In this document: in pieces, positions 26,426 through 35,493 of the stretch | How the letters are laid out: every line of letters begins with the position of its first letter | Numbering within the stretch: the stretch's first letter is position 1 | From: Saccharothrix obliqua | GTDB taxonomy: Bacteria; Actinomycetota; Actinomycetes; Mycobacteriales; Pseudonocardiaceae | NCBI RefSeq assembly: GCF_019375475.1 | Contig: NZ_JAHXGQ010000001.1 | Span: 186,001-250,000, forward strand | DNA length: 64,000 nt | Reading direction: 5' to 3' | Program-made: the position numbers and the translations under genes | The notes under the pieces: model-generated | The model's database searches: none | What the model was told of the DNA's origin: nothing | The model's input: only the letters and a program-made list of their open reading frames with translations

Positions 26426-27202
26426 ATGGCCAAGCGCATCGACGTGAAGGACCTCAACCTGTACTACGGCAAGTTCCACGCCGTCGACGGGGTTTCGCTT
26501 GCCGTGCCGCCGAAGAACGTGACCGCGTTCATCGGCCCGTCCGGTTGCGGCAAGTCCACCGTGCTGCGGTCGTTGAACCGGATGCACGAGGTGGCCACCG
26601 GCGCCCGCGTGGAGGGCAAGGTGCTGCTCGACGGGGAGGACATCTACGCGTCCACCGTCGACCCGGTGCAGGTGCGGCGGACCATCGGCATGGTGTTCCA
26701 GCGGCCCAACCCGTTCCCCACGATGTCGATCCGCGACAACGTGGTGGCGGGGTTGAAGCTCGCGGGTGAGCGGAACAAGAAGAAGCTCGACGAGGTGGCC
26801 GAGCGGTCGTTGCGCGGGGCGAACCTGTGGAACGAGGTCAAGGACCGCCTCGACCGGCCGGGCGGTGGCCTGTCCGGTGGTCAGCAGCAGCGCCTGTGCA
26901 TCGCGCGGGCCATCGCCGTGCAGCCGGACGTGCTGCTGATGGACGAGCCGTGCTCGGCGCTGGACCCGATCTCCACGTTGGCGATCGAGGACCTGATCAC
27001 CGAGCTGAAGAAGGAGTACACGATCGTCATCGTGACCCACAACATGCAGCAGGCCGCGCGGGTCAGCGACCAGACGGCGTTCTTCAACCTGCTCGGTGTC
27101 GGCCAGCCGGGCCGCCTGATCGAGGTGGACGACACGGAGAAGATCTTCTCCAACCCCAGCCAGAAGGCCACGGAGGACTACATCTCCGGCCGTTTCGGCT
27201 GA
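26426..27202 (+). CDS. pstB: Phosphate ABC transporter ATPase PstB
   Basis: 258 residues; Walker [11 protein letters not shown]-loop VFQRPNPFP, signature LSGGQQQR, Walker [14 protein letters not shown] and H-loop [14 protein letters not shown] are all intact. It drives phosphate import by PstCA. It follows pstA by 10 nt and is followed by a strong terminator. Confidence 0.97.
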   Translation: MAKRIDVKDLNLYYGKFHAVDGVSLAVPPKNVTAFIGPSGCGKSTVLRSLNRMHEVATGARVEGKVLLDGEDIYASTVDPVQVRRTIGMVFQRPNPFPTMSIRDNVVAGLKLAGERNKKKLDEVAERSLRGANLWNEVKDRLDRPGGGLSGGQQQRLCIARAIAVQPDVLLMDEPCSALDPISTLAIEDLITELKKEYTIVIVTHNMQQAARVSDQTAFFNLLGVGQPGRLIEVDDTEKIFSNPSQKATEDYISGRFG

Positions 27203-27218
27203 TCCTCGCTGGTTGGTG

Positions 27219-27249
27219 AGGGCCTCCCCGTGCTTCGCGGGGAGGCCCT
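27219..27249 (+). terminator. Intrinsic terminator of the pst operon
   Basis: A perfect 12-bp stem (AGGGCCTCCCCG and complement) with a 7-nt loop, 16 nt after the pstB stop. Confidence 0.85.
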
Positions 27250-27318
27250 TCCCGTTTCGTGCGGCCGTCCGCCGATGACCCGACCGCTTCCAGCGGACCT
27301 CCGCCTTCGACTGCCGGG

Positions 27319-27581
27319 GAGTTGACGAAGTGGGATGCGTGCGCGGAACTCACCGCGGTGGTCGGCTGTGAAGCCCAGTGGGTGGTGCGAACTCCACGTT
27401 CTCCGACATCACGGTCGGTGGACACCGGGCCCGGCGCGTCACCGCTCCGGCGGCGGGCAGCTCGTGCACGGTGACCGCCAAGTCCCGGGTAGATGTGGTG
27501 GGCATCGCGAACGCTTCGCAGGACGGGGCGTGCGCGGCGGACAAGCTCGCGGTTGCCACCGAACCGAGCCTGCCCGGGTAA
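27319..27581 (+). pseudogene. Remnant of a DUF3558-type lipoprotein gene
   Basis: Two frames together align with the intact lipoprotein at 28182-28739. In one frame TKWDACAELTAVVG matches NFDACAELKAVSG. After a frame change near 27378, CTVTAKSRVDVVGIANAS, then EPSLPG and a stop, match VTAKSRVDFTGSSTAS and EPKLPA. About 50 central residues and the whole signal peptide are missing. It is therefore a decayed duplicate flanking the ESX-type gene. No start codon or ribosome-binding site is evident. Confidence 0.75.
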
Positions 27582-27775
27582 AGCGCTGCTCCCGACACGC
27601 CGGAGCAGCTTCGCCCCGTTCGGCGGTGTTGCCGGGACACTCTTGGTGCGTGCTGTCGGGCACGCGGCGTGTGTCGCCGGGAACCGGGGGTAGGCGGGCA
27701 CCGTCATAGTGAGGACATGTCCTGACGTGCGCGGTACGGTGCTCGGTGGGATACGCATGATCGCAGGGGGTAGTG

Positions 27776-28180
27776 GTGGTGCCGCCAGAGGGAGCGTGGA
27801 GCGCGCAGTCCATGCGCGCCATGACGGCCAACATGCAGGGACTCAAGCAAGCCGCGGAGTCCGGCTCCTTCGCCATCAGCCAGTCCGGCGCGGAGGCGTA
27901 CATCAAGGCCATCGAGGACGCTGAGGTGGACTTGAACAGGCTCAACACGAACCTCGCGACCCTCCAGCAGGACACTCAGCTCGGCACCAGCCCTGACGCG
28001 CAGTCGATGTCCCGCTACAACGTCGAGAGCGCGACAGGTGGTGCGGGCACCATGGGGATGGTTCCCGCGATCGACGAGTTGAAGACAGCGCTGTCGGACG
28101 CCAAAGCCGCACTGCGGAAGGCGGTCGAGAACTACCGCGAAGTCGATGACGCTGCGGCCGATGGCTTGAAGCGCTACTGA
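27776..28180 (+). CDS. Small helical ESX (type VII) substrate-like protein
   Basis: 134 residues, mostly alpha-helical, no signal peptide. The C-terminal half ends NYREVDDAAADGLKRY, containing a YxxxD export motif of type VII substrates. Three consecutive GTG codons (27773, 27776, 27779) follow AGGGGG, so the exact start is uncertain; 27776 is a compromise. It directly precedes the DUF3558-like lipoprotein (1-nt gap) and the PPE-like gene, forming one likely operon. Not a canonical WXG100 protein: it lacks a central WxG. Confidence 0.7.
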   Translation: MVPPEGAWSAQSMRAMTANMQGLKQAAESGSFAISQSGAEAYIKAIEDAEVDLNRLNTNLATLQQDTQLGTSPDAQSMSRYNVESATGGAGTMGMVPAIDELKTALSDAKAALRKAVENYREVDDAAADGLKRY

Positions 28181-28181
28181 G

Positions 28182-28739
28182 ATGGGGATTCAGTTGACCA
28201 GGAATCTGCTGGCCCGCGCCGTGGTGTCGGTCGCGCTGGTGGGCTTGGCTGTGGCCGGTTGTTCGGAGAAGACGCCCGGTGGGGCGACGGCGGGCTCCAC
28301 CACCACCTCGGAGGAGTCGTCGCCGAGGACGACTTCCTCCGCCGCGGCCGGCAACGCTCTGGAGAACTTCGACGCCTGTGCCGAGCTGAAGGCGGTTTCG
28401 GGTCAGTTCGGCCTGTCCGAGATCGAGGAGGAACCGGGCGACTCCTGTTCGGCCCGTTGGGGGCAGACGACCTCCACCGTGCAGATCAAGACCCGTCCGA
28501 CGCAGGGCATCAGTGAAGTGGCGCTCGGCGAGCACGCCCAGCCGTCCGACATCAAGATCGGCAAGCACGAGGCCAAGCGTGTGAAGGCGGTGCTGTCCAA
28601 GACCGATTGCCTGGTCGCGGTCGCGGTCACGGCGAAGTCGCGGGTCGACTTCACCGGTTCGTCGACCGCCTCCGCGGACGAGGCGTGCGAGGCCGCCAGG
28701 AGCCTGGCCACCGCTGTCGAACCGAAGCTGCCCGCGTAA
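28182..28739 (+). CDS. DUF3558-like lipoprotein
   Basis: 185 residues. Signal peptide with lipobox VAGC (LVGLAVAGCSEK), a Ser/Thr-rich linker to residue ~60, then a compact domain containing DACAELKAVSGQFGL, GDSCSARWG and VTAKSRVDFTG with conserved Cys. DUF3558-type lipoproteins are abundant in Pseudonocardiales and often near ESX genes; function unknown. Lies between two ESX-type genes; a broken copy is 600 bp upstream. Confidence 0.75.
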   Translation: MGIQLTRNLLARAVVSVALVGLAVAGCSEKTPGGATAGSTTTSEESSPRTTSSAAAGNALENFDACAELKAVSGQFGLSEIEEEPGDSCSARWGQTTSTVQIKTRPTQGISEVALGEHAQPSDIKIGKHEAKRVKAVLSKTDCLVAVAVTAKSRVDFTGSSTASADEACEAARSLATAVEPKLPA

Positions 28740-28766
28740 GCACCGAACCCCGGAGGGAGTAGCGCC

Positions 28767-30326
28767 GTGACGCCGCCCAACCCGCAGTCGCAGAACCCGA
28801 ACGCGACCAAGGTCGTCTACGCCGGCGAGAACGACGCCGAGCTGCGCGCCGAGTACGACAAGGCGGTGCGGGAGAACCCCGGGCTCTTCGGCCGGTTCGC
28901 GACGATCGACGACTACCTCCGCTGGAAGGTGCAGTCCGCGCAGTACCAGCAGAACCAGCGCCAGGACCTGGAGCAGGTGGTCGAGAACTACCGACCGCCG
29001 ATGTCCACGGCCGGGTCGCACTACATGGGCTACTCGCACGAGAGCCTCAAGGCGATGGTCACCGACAACATGGCCCCCAGCTCAGCGAACGAGCAGGGCG
29101 AGGCGTGGACCAAGATCGGGAACACGCTGGTCGACCTCCAGGACAACCTGTCGAAGGCGACCGAGGCGAGCAAGGGCGCCTGGCAGGGCGAGGCGGCCTC
29201 CGCGGCGCAGGGCTACTTCACCAACATGGCGACCTGGTCGGGCAACGCGGCGCAGGGCGCGCAGTTGACCGGCAACAAGCTGTACGAGCAGAGCCGCGCG
29301 GCGGAGGCGGCCAAGTCGAACATGCCGGAACCGGTGGAGTTCAGCACCGCCGACGCCTACAAGATGTTCTTCGCCGAGCCGAACCCGTTCAAGTGGGCGG
29401 AGACGATCGACAAGATCGAGCAGAAGTTCGAGGAGAAGCAGCAGGCGCACGAGCGCGCGGCCGAGGTCATGACGGACATGTCGACCTCGTTCCAGCAGTC
29501 CGGCTCGACCATGCCCGCCTTCTCGCCCCCGCCCCCGATGGACGCCGGCGGCGGGGATTCGAGCAACAACCCCAACCAACCCGGCATCGGCGGCCGTCCG
29601 TCCATTCCGGACGGTCCGGGTGGAACCGGTGGCACCGGAACAGGAACAGGCGGCACGGGCACGGGCAACGGCAACGGGACCGGCGGCACGGGTGTGGCGG
29701 GTCTGCCCGGACCCGGTTCGGGTGGCTCGGGTGGCAACACCAACCAGTCCGGCTGGACGCCCGGCGGCCCCGCGGTGATCCCCGGCCCCGGCCCCGGCGG
29801 CGGCCCCGGTCAGGGGCCCGGCCCGGGTGGCAGCAACTGGACGCCCGGCCCCGTGCCCGGCCCCGGTCCCCGACCCGGGCCCAACCCGCCGTTCCGACCC
29901 GGCCCCGGTGGCCGTCCGCCCGGCCTCCCCGGTGGCGGGCGACCCGGGATGCCCGGTGGCGGCGGTGGCGGTGGTGGCGGCGGACGTGGCGGCCTGGGCG
30001 GTGTCCCGGGCGCGGGCGGTCCGGGCGGCATGGCGGCGGCCGGACGGGGCGGCGGGTTCGGACCCGGTGGCACGTCCGGGATGCTCGGCGAGGCCGGCCG
30101 GTCCGGCGCGGGTGGCTTCGGGCCGTCCGGCGGCGGTGGTCTCGGTGGCGCAGCGGGCGCGCGCGGCGGCATGGGCGGCGCGGGCATGGGCGGCGGCATG
30201 GGCGCCGGTGCCGGCCGTGGCCAGGGCGAAGAGGACAAGGAGCACAAGTCCGCCTCGTACCTGGTGGAAACCGAGGACGTCTTCGGCGACGGCACGATGG
30301 TCGCGCCCCCGGTCATCGGCGGGTGA
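28767..30326 (+). CDS. PPE-like type VII secretion substrate with Gly/Pro-rich tail
   Basis: 519 residues. The N-terminal ~250 residues are helical with a WxG turn at W139-Q-G141 (KGAWQGEAASAAQGYF), as in PPE/WXG-fold ESX substrates. Residues ~255-490 are a Gly/Pro-rich low-complexity region (FGPGGTSGM, GGGGGGGG). The extreme C-terminus is a conserved-looking tail, SASYLVETEDVFGDGTMVAPPVIGG. Followed by an EspG-like chaperone gene in a 4-nt GTGA overlap, which supports the assignment. Start at GTG 28767 with GGAGG upstream. Confidence 0.8.
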   Translation: MTPPNPQSQNPNATKVVYAGENDAELRAEYDKAVRENPGLFGRFATIDDYLRWKVQSAQYQQNQRQDLEQVVENYRPPMSTAGSHYMGYSHESLKAMVTDNMAPSSANEQGEAWTKIGNTLVDLQDNLSKATEASKGAWQGEAASAAQGYFTNMATWSGNAAQGAQLTGNKLYEQSRAAEAAKSNMPEPVEFSTADAYKMFFAEPNPFKWAETIDKIEQKFEEKQQAHERAAEVMTDMSTSFQQSGSTMPAFSPPPPMDAGGGDSSNNPNQPGIGGRPSIPDGPGGTGGTGTGTGGTGTGNGNGTGGTGVAGLPGPGSGGSGGNTNQSGWTPGGPAVIPGPGPGGGPGQGPGPGGSNWTPGPVPGPGPRPGPNPPFRPGPGGRPPGLPGGGRPGMPGGGGGGGGGGRGGLGGVPGAGGPGGMAAAGRGGGFGPGGTSGMLGEAGRSGAGGFGPSGGGGLGGAAGARGGMGGAGMGGGMGAGAGRGQGEEDKEHKSASYLVETEDVFGDGTMVAPPVIGG

Positions 30327-31120
30327 CGGTGTTCTCGTTCTCCCTGTCCCACGCGGCGGCCGACATGCTCTGGGAAGACCTGAAGCTCGGCAGCCGCCCC
30401 TACCCGTTCGAATTCCCCTACCTGGGCCAGACGATCGACGAGCGGCGCGGTATCCGCAACGCCGTCTACCGCGACCTGGAATCACGCGGCCTGGCCCGCC
30501 GCGGCCGGGTCGCGGCGGAGGTCGAGGAAGCGCTGAACCTGTTGGTGCGCTTCGAGTTCTCGCTCAACGCCGTGGCGTCGCTGGACGCGGAGAACGTGGC
30601 ACGCCAACTGCTGGCCCGCGCGGGCGCGCGTGGTGAGCTGGCGGTGCTTGCCGTGCTGGACGACCGGCAGCTCAAGGTCGACACCATGCGGTCGTCGGCG
30701 TTGCTGCGCACCGTCGTGGACCTGATCCCGCCGAGCAAGCCGGGTCCGGGCCAGTCGGTGACGGTGCCGGTGCCGACGTCCGCACCGCCGCCCCCACCAC
30801 GCCGCGACGACGACTTCGGCGACGCCACGTTCACCCGCGCCATGGCACCGCACTCCAGCGCGGGCAGCCAGATCCGGGCGCTGGAGGCCACGTTCGAGCG
30901 CCCGCGCCTGCGCGCGGGCCAGTTCGGGGTCACCGTCCGCGGTCGGCACGGCCGGGAGACGCGTGCACCGCAGGTGGCGTGGTTCGACAACGACCAGGGC
31001 CGGTACCTGGCCCAGACCAGGCAGGGCCAGGACGGCCGGAAGTGGTTGACCCACGCACCCGCCGACAACGCGCGCATCGCCGCCCAGCTCGCGCAGGAGC
31101 TGAACGGCCTGCTCTCCTAG
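30323..31120 (+). CDS. EspG-like ESX secretion chaperone
   Basis: 265 residues from GTG 30323 inside the PPE-like stop (GTGA overlap). It begins VFSFSLSHAAADMLWEDLKLGSRPYPFEFPYLGQT and has the length and alternating beta/helix pattern of EspG proteins, cytosolic chaperones that bind the tip of PPE partners. A Pro-rich insert (SAPPPPPRRDDD) lies near residue 155. It ends 4 nt before the phoU stop on the other strand. No ESX core (EccB/C/D/E, MycP) is in the window. Confidence 0.75.
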   Translation: MTVFSFSLSHAAADMLWEDLKLGSRPYPFEFPYLGQTIDERRGIRNAVYRDLESRGLARRGRVAAEVEEALNLLVRFEFSLNAVASLDAENVARQLLARAGARGELAVLAVLDDRQLKVDTMRSSALLRTVVDLIPPSKPGPGQSVTVPVPTSAPPPPPRRDDDFGDATFTRAMAPHSSAGSQIRALEATFERPRLRAGQFGVTVRGRHGRETRAPQVAWFDNDQGRYLAQTRQGQDGRKWLTHAPADNARIAAQLAQELNGLLS

Positions 31121-31124
31121 CGGT

Positions 31125-31790
31125 TCAGTCCTCCAGGTCGCCGCCGTAGCCGGGCATCCGGCCGGTGACGATGAAGACCGTCCGCTTGGCCACCGACACC
31201 GCGTGGTCGGCGAACCGCTCGTAGAACCGGCCCAGCAGCGTGGTGTCCACGGCCGAGGGCACGCCGTGCGGCCACTCCTTGTCCATGATCACCGTGAACA
31301 GGTGGCGGTGCAGGTCGTCCATCGCGTCGTCCGCGTCCTCCAGCGCACGCGCGCGCTCGACGTCCTGGGTGCGGATGATGTCGGTGGCCTCCTGCGCGAG
31401 GTGCACCGCGATGCGGCCCATCTCGGCGAAGTACGGCTCGACGGTGTCCGACAGCACGTGGTTGGGGTGCCGGCGGCGCGCGGCCTTCGCCACGTGCAGT
31501 GCCAGGTCGCCCATCCGCTCGACGCTCTCCGCGGCGTGGATCACCGCGAGCACGATGCGCAGGTCGGTCGCGACCGGCGCCTGGAGGGCGAGCAGCGCGT
31601 ACGCCTGCTCCTCGATGCTGGCGCGGACGTCGTCGATCTTGACGTCGTCGCCGATCACCTGCTCGGCGATCCCGAGGTCCGCCTGGAGCAACGCGGACGT
31701 CGCGCGCTCCATGGCGACACCGGCCATCCCGCACATGTCGGCGAGCTGGTCAGCGAGTTGTCCGAGCTGGTCGTGGTAGGCCTCACGCAT
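31125..31790 (-). CDS. phoU: Phosphate signalling protein PhoU
   Basis: 221 residues: two three-helix PhoU bundles with metal motifs ExxxD-like in [15 protein letters not shown] and [15 protein letters not shown]. It links Pst transport to the PhoR/PhoP signal. ATG 31790 ([10 protein letters not shown]) is the usual family start; an upstream GTG-like extension to 31829 is not needed. A PHO box is 41-62 nt upstream. Equivalent of Rv0821c. Confidence 0.95.
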   Translation of the reverse strand: MREAYHDQLGQLADQLADMCGMAGVAMERATSALLQADLGIAEQVIGDDVKIDDVRASIEEQAYALLALQAPVATDLRIVLAVIHAAESVERMGDLALHVAKAARRRHPNHVLSDTVEPYFAEMGRIAVHLAQEATDIIRTQDVERARALEDADDAMDDLHRHLFTVIMDKEWPHGVPSAVDTTLLGRFYERFADHAVSVAKRTVFIVTGRMPGYGGDLED

Positions 31791-31830
31791 GGGCGTCAGC
31801 CTACGTGCAGGTTGTCGCTGTAGCGACATA

Positions 31831-31852
31831 CCCGGGTGAACCGGAGGTGAAC
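31831..31852 (-). promoter_or_regulatory. PHO box upstream of phoU
   Basis: On the minus strand two 11-bp direct repeats, GTTCACCTCCG and GTTCACCCGGG, contain the same GTTCACC core as the pstS box. Position suits PhoP control of phoU. Confidence 0.75.
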
Positions 31853-31877
31853 CCGGGGCGTCCAGATGGCCTAACGG

Positions 31878-34800
31878 TCAGGCGCACGGGTCCTTGGCCG
31901 CGTTCACCACGGGCAGGTCCGGCGGCGGCGTCGCCTTGCCCGGTTCGGCCGCGCCGCTGCCCGGTCCCTTGACCTTCTCGTCCCAGCCGGGACCGATCAG
32001 GAGGGTCACCGCGCCGCCCTGCGTCTCGTCGACCTCCAGCGTGGCGCCCGGCACCGCCGCCGCGAGCGTGGCCGCCGCGTCCTCGCCACCCGTGCCGTAC
32101 TTGATGATGGTCTTGCCGGCGGGAGCGGCGTCGCCCCGGTCGACGACCTCGAAACCCAGCTCCGTCAACGCGTTCGTGGCCCGCGTGGCCGCGCCGGGGT
32201 TGCCCTCGTCGCCGTTGCGCACCTGGATCTTCACGCCCTTGGGGTCGATCACCTTGCCCTGCTTGGGACCCGCGGGCTTCTTCTCGCCCGCCGGCGGCGG
32301 CGCGTCCGCGTCCGGCGCCTCGCCCGGCAGCGGCGTGCCGTCGATGATCGCCTGGAACAACGCCTTGGTCTCGTCCAGCTTCAGCATTTCCAGGTTGTCG
32401 TCGTTGGACTTCGTCGGGCCCTCGTCGGTGTAGTGCGGCACCGTGATGAAGCTGACCCGCCCGGCTTCGAGGCCCTGCATCGACTGCGCGAGCGTCAACA
32501 TGTCGTTCACGCCGATGTTCTGCCCCACCGTGGCCGACGCGAACGCGTTGAGGAAGGCGTTGAGCTTGACCGGGCTCAGCAGCATCTCGCTGGACAAAGC
32601 CGTGCGCAGCAAGGAGGACAGGAACTTCTGCTGCCGCGTGATGCGGTCGTAGTCGCCCAGCTCCTCGACCTTCACGTGGCGGGCGCGCACGTAGTCGAGG
32701 GCCTTCTGGCCGTCGATCTCGTACTGGCCCGGCTTGTCGAAGATCATGCCGAGTTCGCCGTCGTCCATCACCTTCGGCACGCAGACCTTGATCGTGCCGA
32801 TGGCGTCGACCATGTCCTTGAAACCGTTGAAGTCGACGGAGATGAAGTGGTTGATGTCCAAACCGGTCAGTTCGGTCATGAACTTGCTGACGCACTTCGG
32901 GCCGCCGTCGGCGTACGCCTGGTTGGACTTCACGCCCTGGACGGGCGGCAGCACCTCACCGGTGTACTGGCCCGTGGTGTAGTCCCACTTCTCGCACTCG
33001 GGCCGCGTGATCACCAGGTCGCGCGGCACGGACACCACGACGACCCGCTTCCGGTCGGCCGGGATGTGCGCCAGCATCAGGACGTCGGACCGCGCGCCCG
33101 GCTCGGCGCCCTCGTCGCCGACGCCGTCCTGCGGCTTGGCGCCCGCGCGGGTGTCGGAGCCGACGATGAGGAAGTTCTCGTCCCCCAACTGCTTCTCGGC
33201 CTCGTGCACCGCCTTGGAGTCCGTGGTGAGCGCTTCGATCTCGGTGAACTTGCTGTCCACGTAGATCCGCGCGCCCCACCCGAGGCCGGTCGCGACGAAC
33301 ACCAGCACGGCGGCCGTCAGCGACAGGACCTTGATGACGCGGACGATCTTGCTGTGCTTGACCGTGCGGACGCGTCGACGGGGCGTGTCCTCGTCGTCGT
33401 CCTCGACGGACGACGTGTAGACCGTCGCGTCCTCGTCGTGGTCGCTCTTCCACGGCATGAGCTTCTGCCGGCGCTCCTTGCGCAGGCGCTCCTGCTCGGC
33501 GAGTTCGTCGTGCACCGCGGAGAAACGGGCGAGGGTGTGGTCGACCTCGCGACGCTTCTTGACGTCGTCGCTGATGGCCTCCATCTCGGTGGTGAGGCTC
33601 GCCGGGTCGACCTGGTCGCGTGGTGCGCCCAGCCGACCGGAGATGCCACCGGCGGGCTGGTCGCCCTCCGCGTCGGGGAGACGACGCGGCCCACTGCCGT
33701 CCGGTCCGCCTTCCGGCCGCCGTGCGGGCCCGTCCGGGGCTTCGGCGAGGCGTCGGGGACCGTCCGGGCCGTCCACGGGTCTCCGCGGTCCGTCAGGCAC
33801 GTCCGCAGGGCGACGCGGCCCATCGGGGGCGTCCACGGGCCGGCGGGGGCCGTCGACCGGGCGACGGGGTGCGTCGGGGGCGTCCGGGCGGCGGGGACCG
33901 TCCTCGGGGTCGGCGAGCCGGCGGGGCCCGCTGCCGTCCGGGCCGCCCGCGACCGGCCGTCGTCCGGTGTCGGGGTCGGCCAGGCGGCGGGGCACGTCCG
34001 GGCCTTCCGCGAAACGACGCGGCGGGGTTTCGGGCCCGTCGGCCAGGCGGCGCGGGTCCGGCGCGGGTCCGTCGGCCAGGCGGCGGGGACCGGAGTCCGG
34101 ACCTTCCGCGAGGCGACGAGGGCCGGCGTCGGGGCCGTCGGTCGGTCGGCGGCCGGGTTCGGTGACGCGCCGGGGCGGGACGTCGGGTCCGTCCGGCACG
34201 CGGCCGGGGCCGCCGTCGACCGGTCGGCGCGGTGCGTCGGGGTGGTTGCCCGGCACGCCCTCGGCCAACCGGCGCGGACCGCTGCCGTCGGGTCCGCCCT
34301 CGGCGAGGCGGCGGGGCGGGCCGTCCGGGAACCGGCGGGGGCCGGAGCCGTCCGGGCCGTGGTCGGGTGCGAGGCGGCGCGGGCCGTCCGGGGACTGCGG
34401 ACGTCGGCCGGTCGCCTCGGGACCCTCCGCGAACCGCCGCCCCGGAGCCGGGTGCGGCCGGCGGCCGGTGCCCTCGGCCTCGTCCGGTCCACGTCGGACG
34501 TCCCCCGGCGGGAACGCGGCCCGCCGTCCGGTGTCCTCGGGCGCGAAACCGTTGTCGCGTGGCGGAACGCCGTTGCGGGGGGCTTCCTCGCCGCCCAGTC
34601 GGCGCATGTCGGGACGGACGTCCCCGTTGGGCGGTGGCGGCACGCCGGGACGTGCCCGCCGACCGGTGCCGGGCTCCTGCCGGCGGACCGCGTCCTCCGG
34701 GCTGCCGGGGTGGGGCCGCCGTCCGGTGTGGTCGTCCGGCCGGGCACGTCGGCCGGTGCTCTCGGCCGGACCCGGCGCGGCGCGGCGACCGGCGTCGTTC

Positions 34801-35282
34801 ACGGCACGCCGCCCGGTGGGCTCGCCGTGGCCGGGCGGGTCGACGGGCGCGGCGCGGCGGCCGGGTGCGTCGTCCGGCCGGGCACGTCGGCCGGTGCTCT
34901 CGGCCGGGCCCGGTGCGGCGCGGCGGCCGGTGGGTTCGAGGCCCGTGTTCTCCGGCGCGTGCGGGGTGTCGGGCCTCGCGCGGCGGCCGGTGGCTTCGGG
35001 ACGTGCCCGGCGGCCGGCGGAGGTGGGGTCTTCGGCCGGCGGGCGCTCGTCGGGCGCGGCACGCCTGCCGGACGACTGCGGTGCGCCCGGGGGCTCGGGT
35101 CTGCGCTCGTCCGGTGGCACGGGCCGCGGGAGGTTCGTGCGGCTGTGCTGTTCCAGCAGCTCGGAGACGCTCAGACCACCGCTGCCCTCCAGCGAACGAC
35201 GCCTGCGGCCGGTCGGCTGGTCGTCGTGCGGTGCCTGGTCACCTCGGGGTCCGGGGCCGCCACGGCGGGGCTCGTCGGGCAC
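31878..35282 (-). CDS. LytR-CpsA-Psr (LCP) protein with very long repetitive N-terminus
   Basis: 1134 residues from GTG 35282 (GAAGGGAGA 5 nt upstream). Residues ~1-560 are Pro/Arg/Gly/Asp-rich tandem repeats (TGRRARPD-like, then DGPRRLAEG-like). A charged region and one membrane helix (VIKVLSLTAAVLVFVATGLGW, ~650-670) follow. An LCP domain (~700-930) has ENFLIVGSDTRAG, PRDLVIT, FISVDFNGFKDMVDAIG and DYVRARHV with the catalytic Arg/Asp. A LytR_C domain (~1010-1090) ends it. LCP enzymes attach glycopolymers to peptidoglycan or arabinogalactan. The repetitive cytoplasmic region is far longer than usual (Rv0822c, its positional equivalent, is about 680 residues). Confidence 0.9.
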   Translation of the reverse strand: MPDEPRRGGPGPRGDQAPHDDQPTGRRRRSLEGSGGLSVSELLEQHSRTNLPRPVPPDERRPEPPGAPQSSGRRAAPDERPPAEDPTSAGRRARPEATGRRARPDTPHAPENTGLEPTGRRAAPGPAESTGRRARPDDAPGRRAAPVDPPGHGEPTGRRAVNDAGRRAAPGPAESTGRRARPDDHTGRRPHPGSPEDAVRRQEPGTGRRARPGVPPPPNGDVRPDMRRLGGEEAPRNGVPPRDNGFAPEDTGRRAAFPPGDVRRGPDEAEGTGRRPHPAPGRRFAEGPEATGRRPQSPDGPRRLAPDHGPDGSGPRRFPDGPPRRLAEGGPDGSGPRRLAEGVPGNHPDAPRRPVDGGPGRVPDGPDVPPRRVTEPGRRPTDGPDAGPRRLAEGPDSGPRRLADGPAPDPRRLADGPETPPRRFAEGPDVPRRLADPDTGRRPVAGGPDGSGPRRLADPEDGPRRPDAPDAPRRPVDGPRRPVDAPDGPRRPADVPDGPRRPVDGPDGPRRLAEAPDGPARRPEGGPDGSGPRRLPDAEGDQPAGGISGRLGAPRDQVDPASLTTEMEAISDDVKKRREVDHTLARFSAVHDELAEQERLRKERRQKLMPWKSDHDEDATVYTSSVEDDDEDTPRRRVRTVKHSKIVRVIKVLSLTAAVLVFVATGLGWGARIYVDSKFTEIEALTTDSKAVHEAEKQLGDENFLIVGSDTRAGAKPQDGVGDEGAEPGARSDVLMLAHIPADRKRVVVVSVPRDLVITRPECEKWDYTTGQYTGEVLPPVQGVKSNQAYADGGPKCVSKFMTELTGLDINHFISVDFNGFKDMVDAIGTIKVCVPKVMDDGELGMIFDKPGQYEIDGQKALDYVRARHVKVEELGDYDRITRQQKFLSSLLRTALSSEMLLSPVKLNAFLNAFASATVGQNIGVNDMLTLAQSMQGLEAGRVSFITVPHYTDEGPTKSNDDNLEMLKLDETKALFQAIIDGTPLPGEAPDADAPPPAGEKKPAGPKQGKVIDPKGVKIQVRNGDEGNPGAATRATNALTELGFEVVDRGDAAPAGKTIIKYGTGGEDAAATLAAAVPGATLEVDETQGGAVTLLIGPGWDEKVKGPGSGAAEPGKATPPPDLPVVNAAKDPCA

Positions 35283-35493
35283 CCGGTCTCCCTTCAGCAA
35301 TCGGTCAGTAGCGGGTCGTCATCACGAGTTGACGACATCAAGGACACATTGGTTGCACCAACGGCGTGTCACTTGCCACGGCGATACTACGGATGACCGC
35401 CAGCCCTGACGACCACTCCCGGTGATACCGGGGGTGTGGGTACTCGATTGCGCGCAACGGCTTACGCCCGAACGGACTAGTAACCGTTAGACC

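Noticed and set aside
27203..27775. Possible intact gene after the pst terminator
   Set aside because: Matches to the lipoprotein are split over two frames with a large deletion, so it is called a pseudogene.
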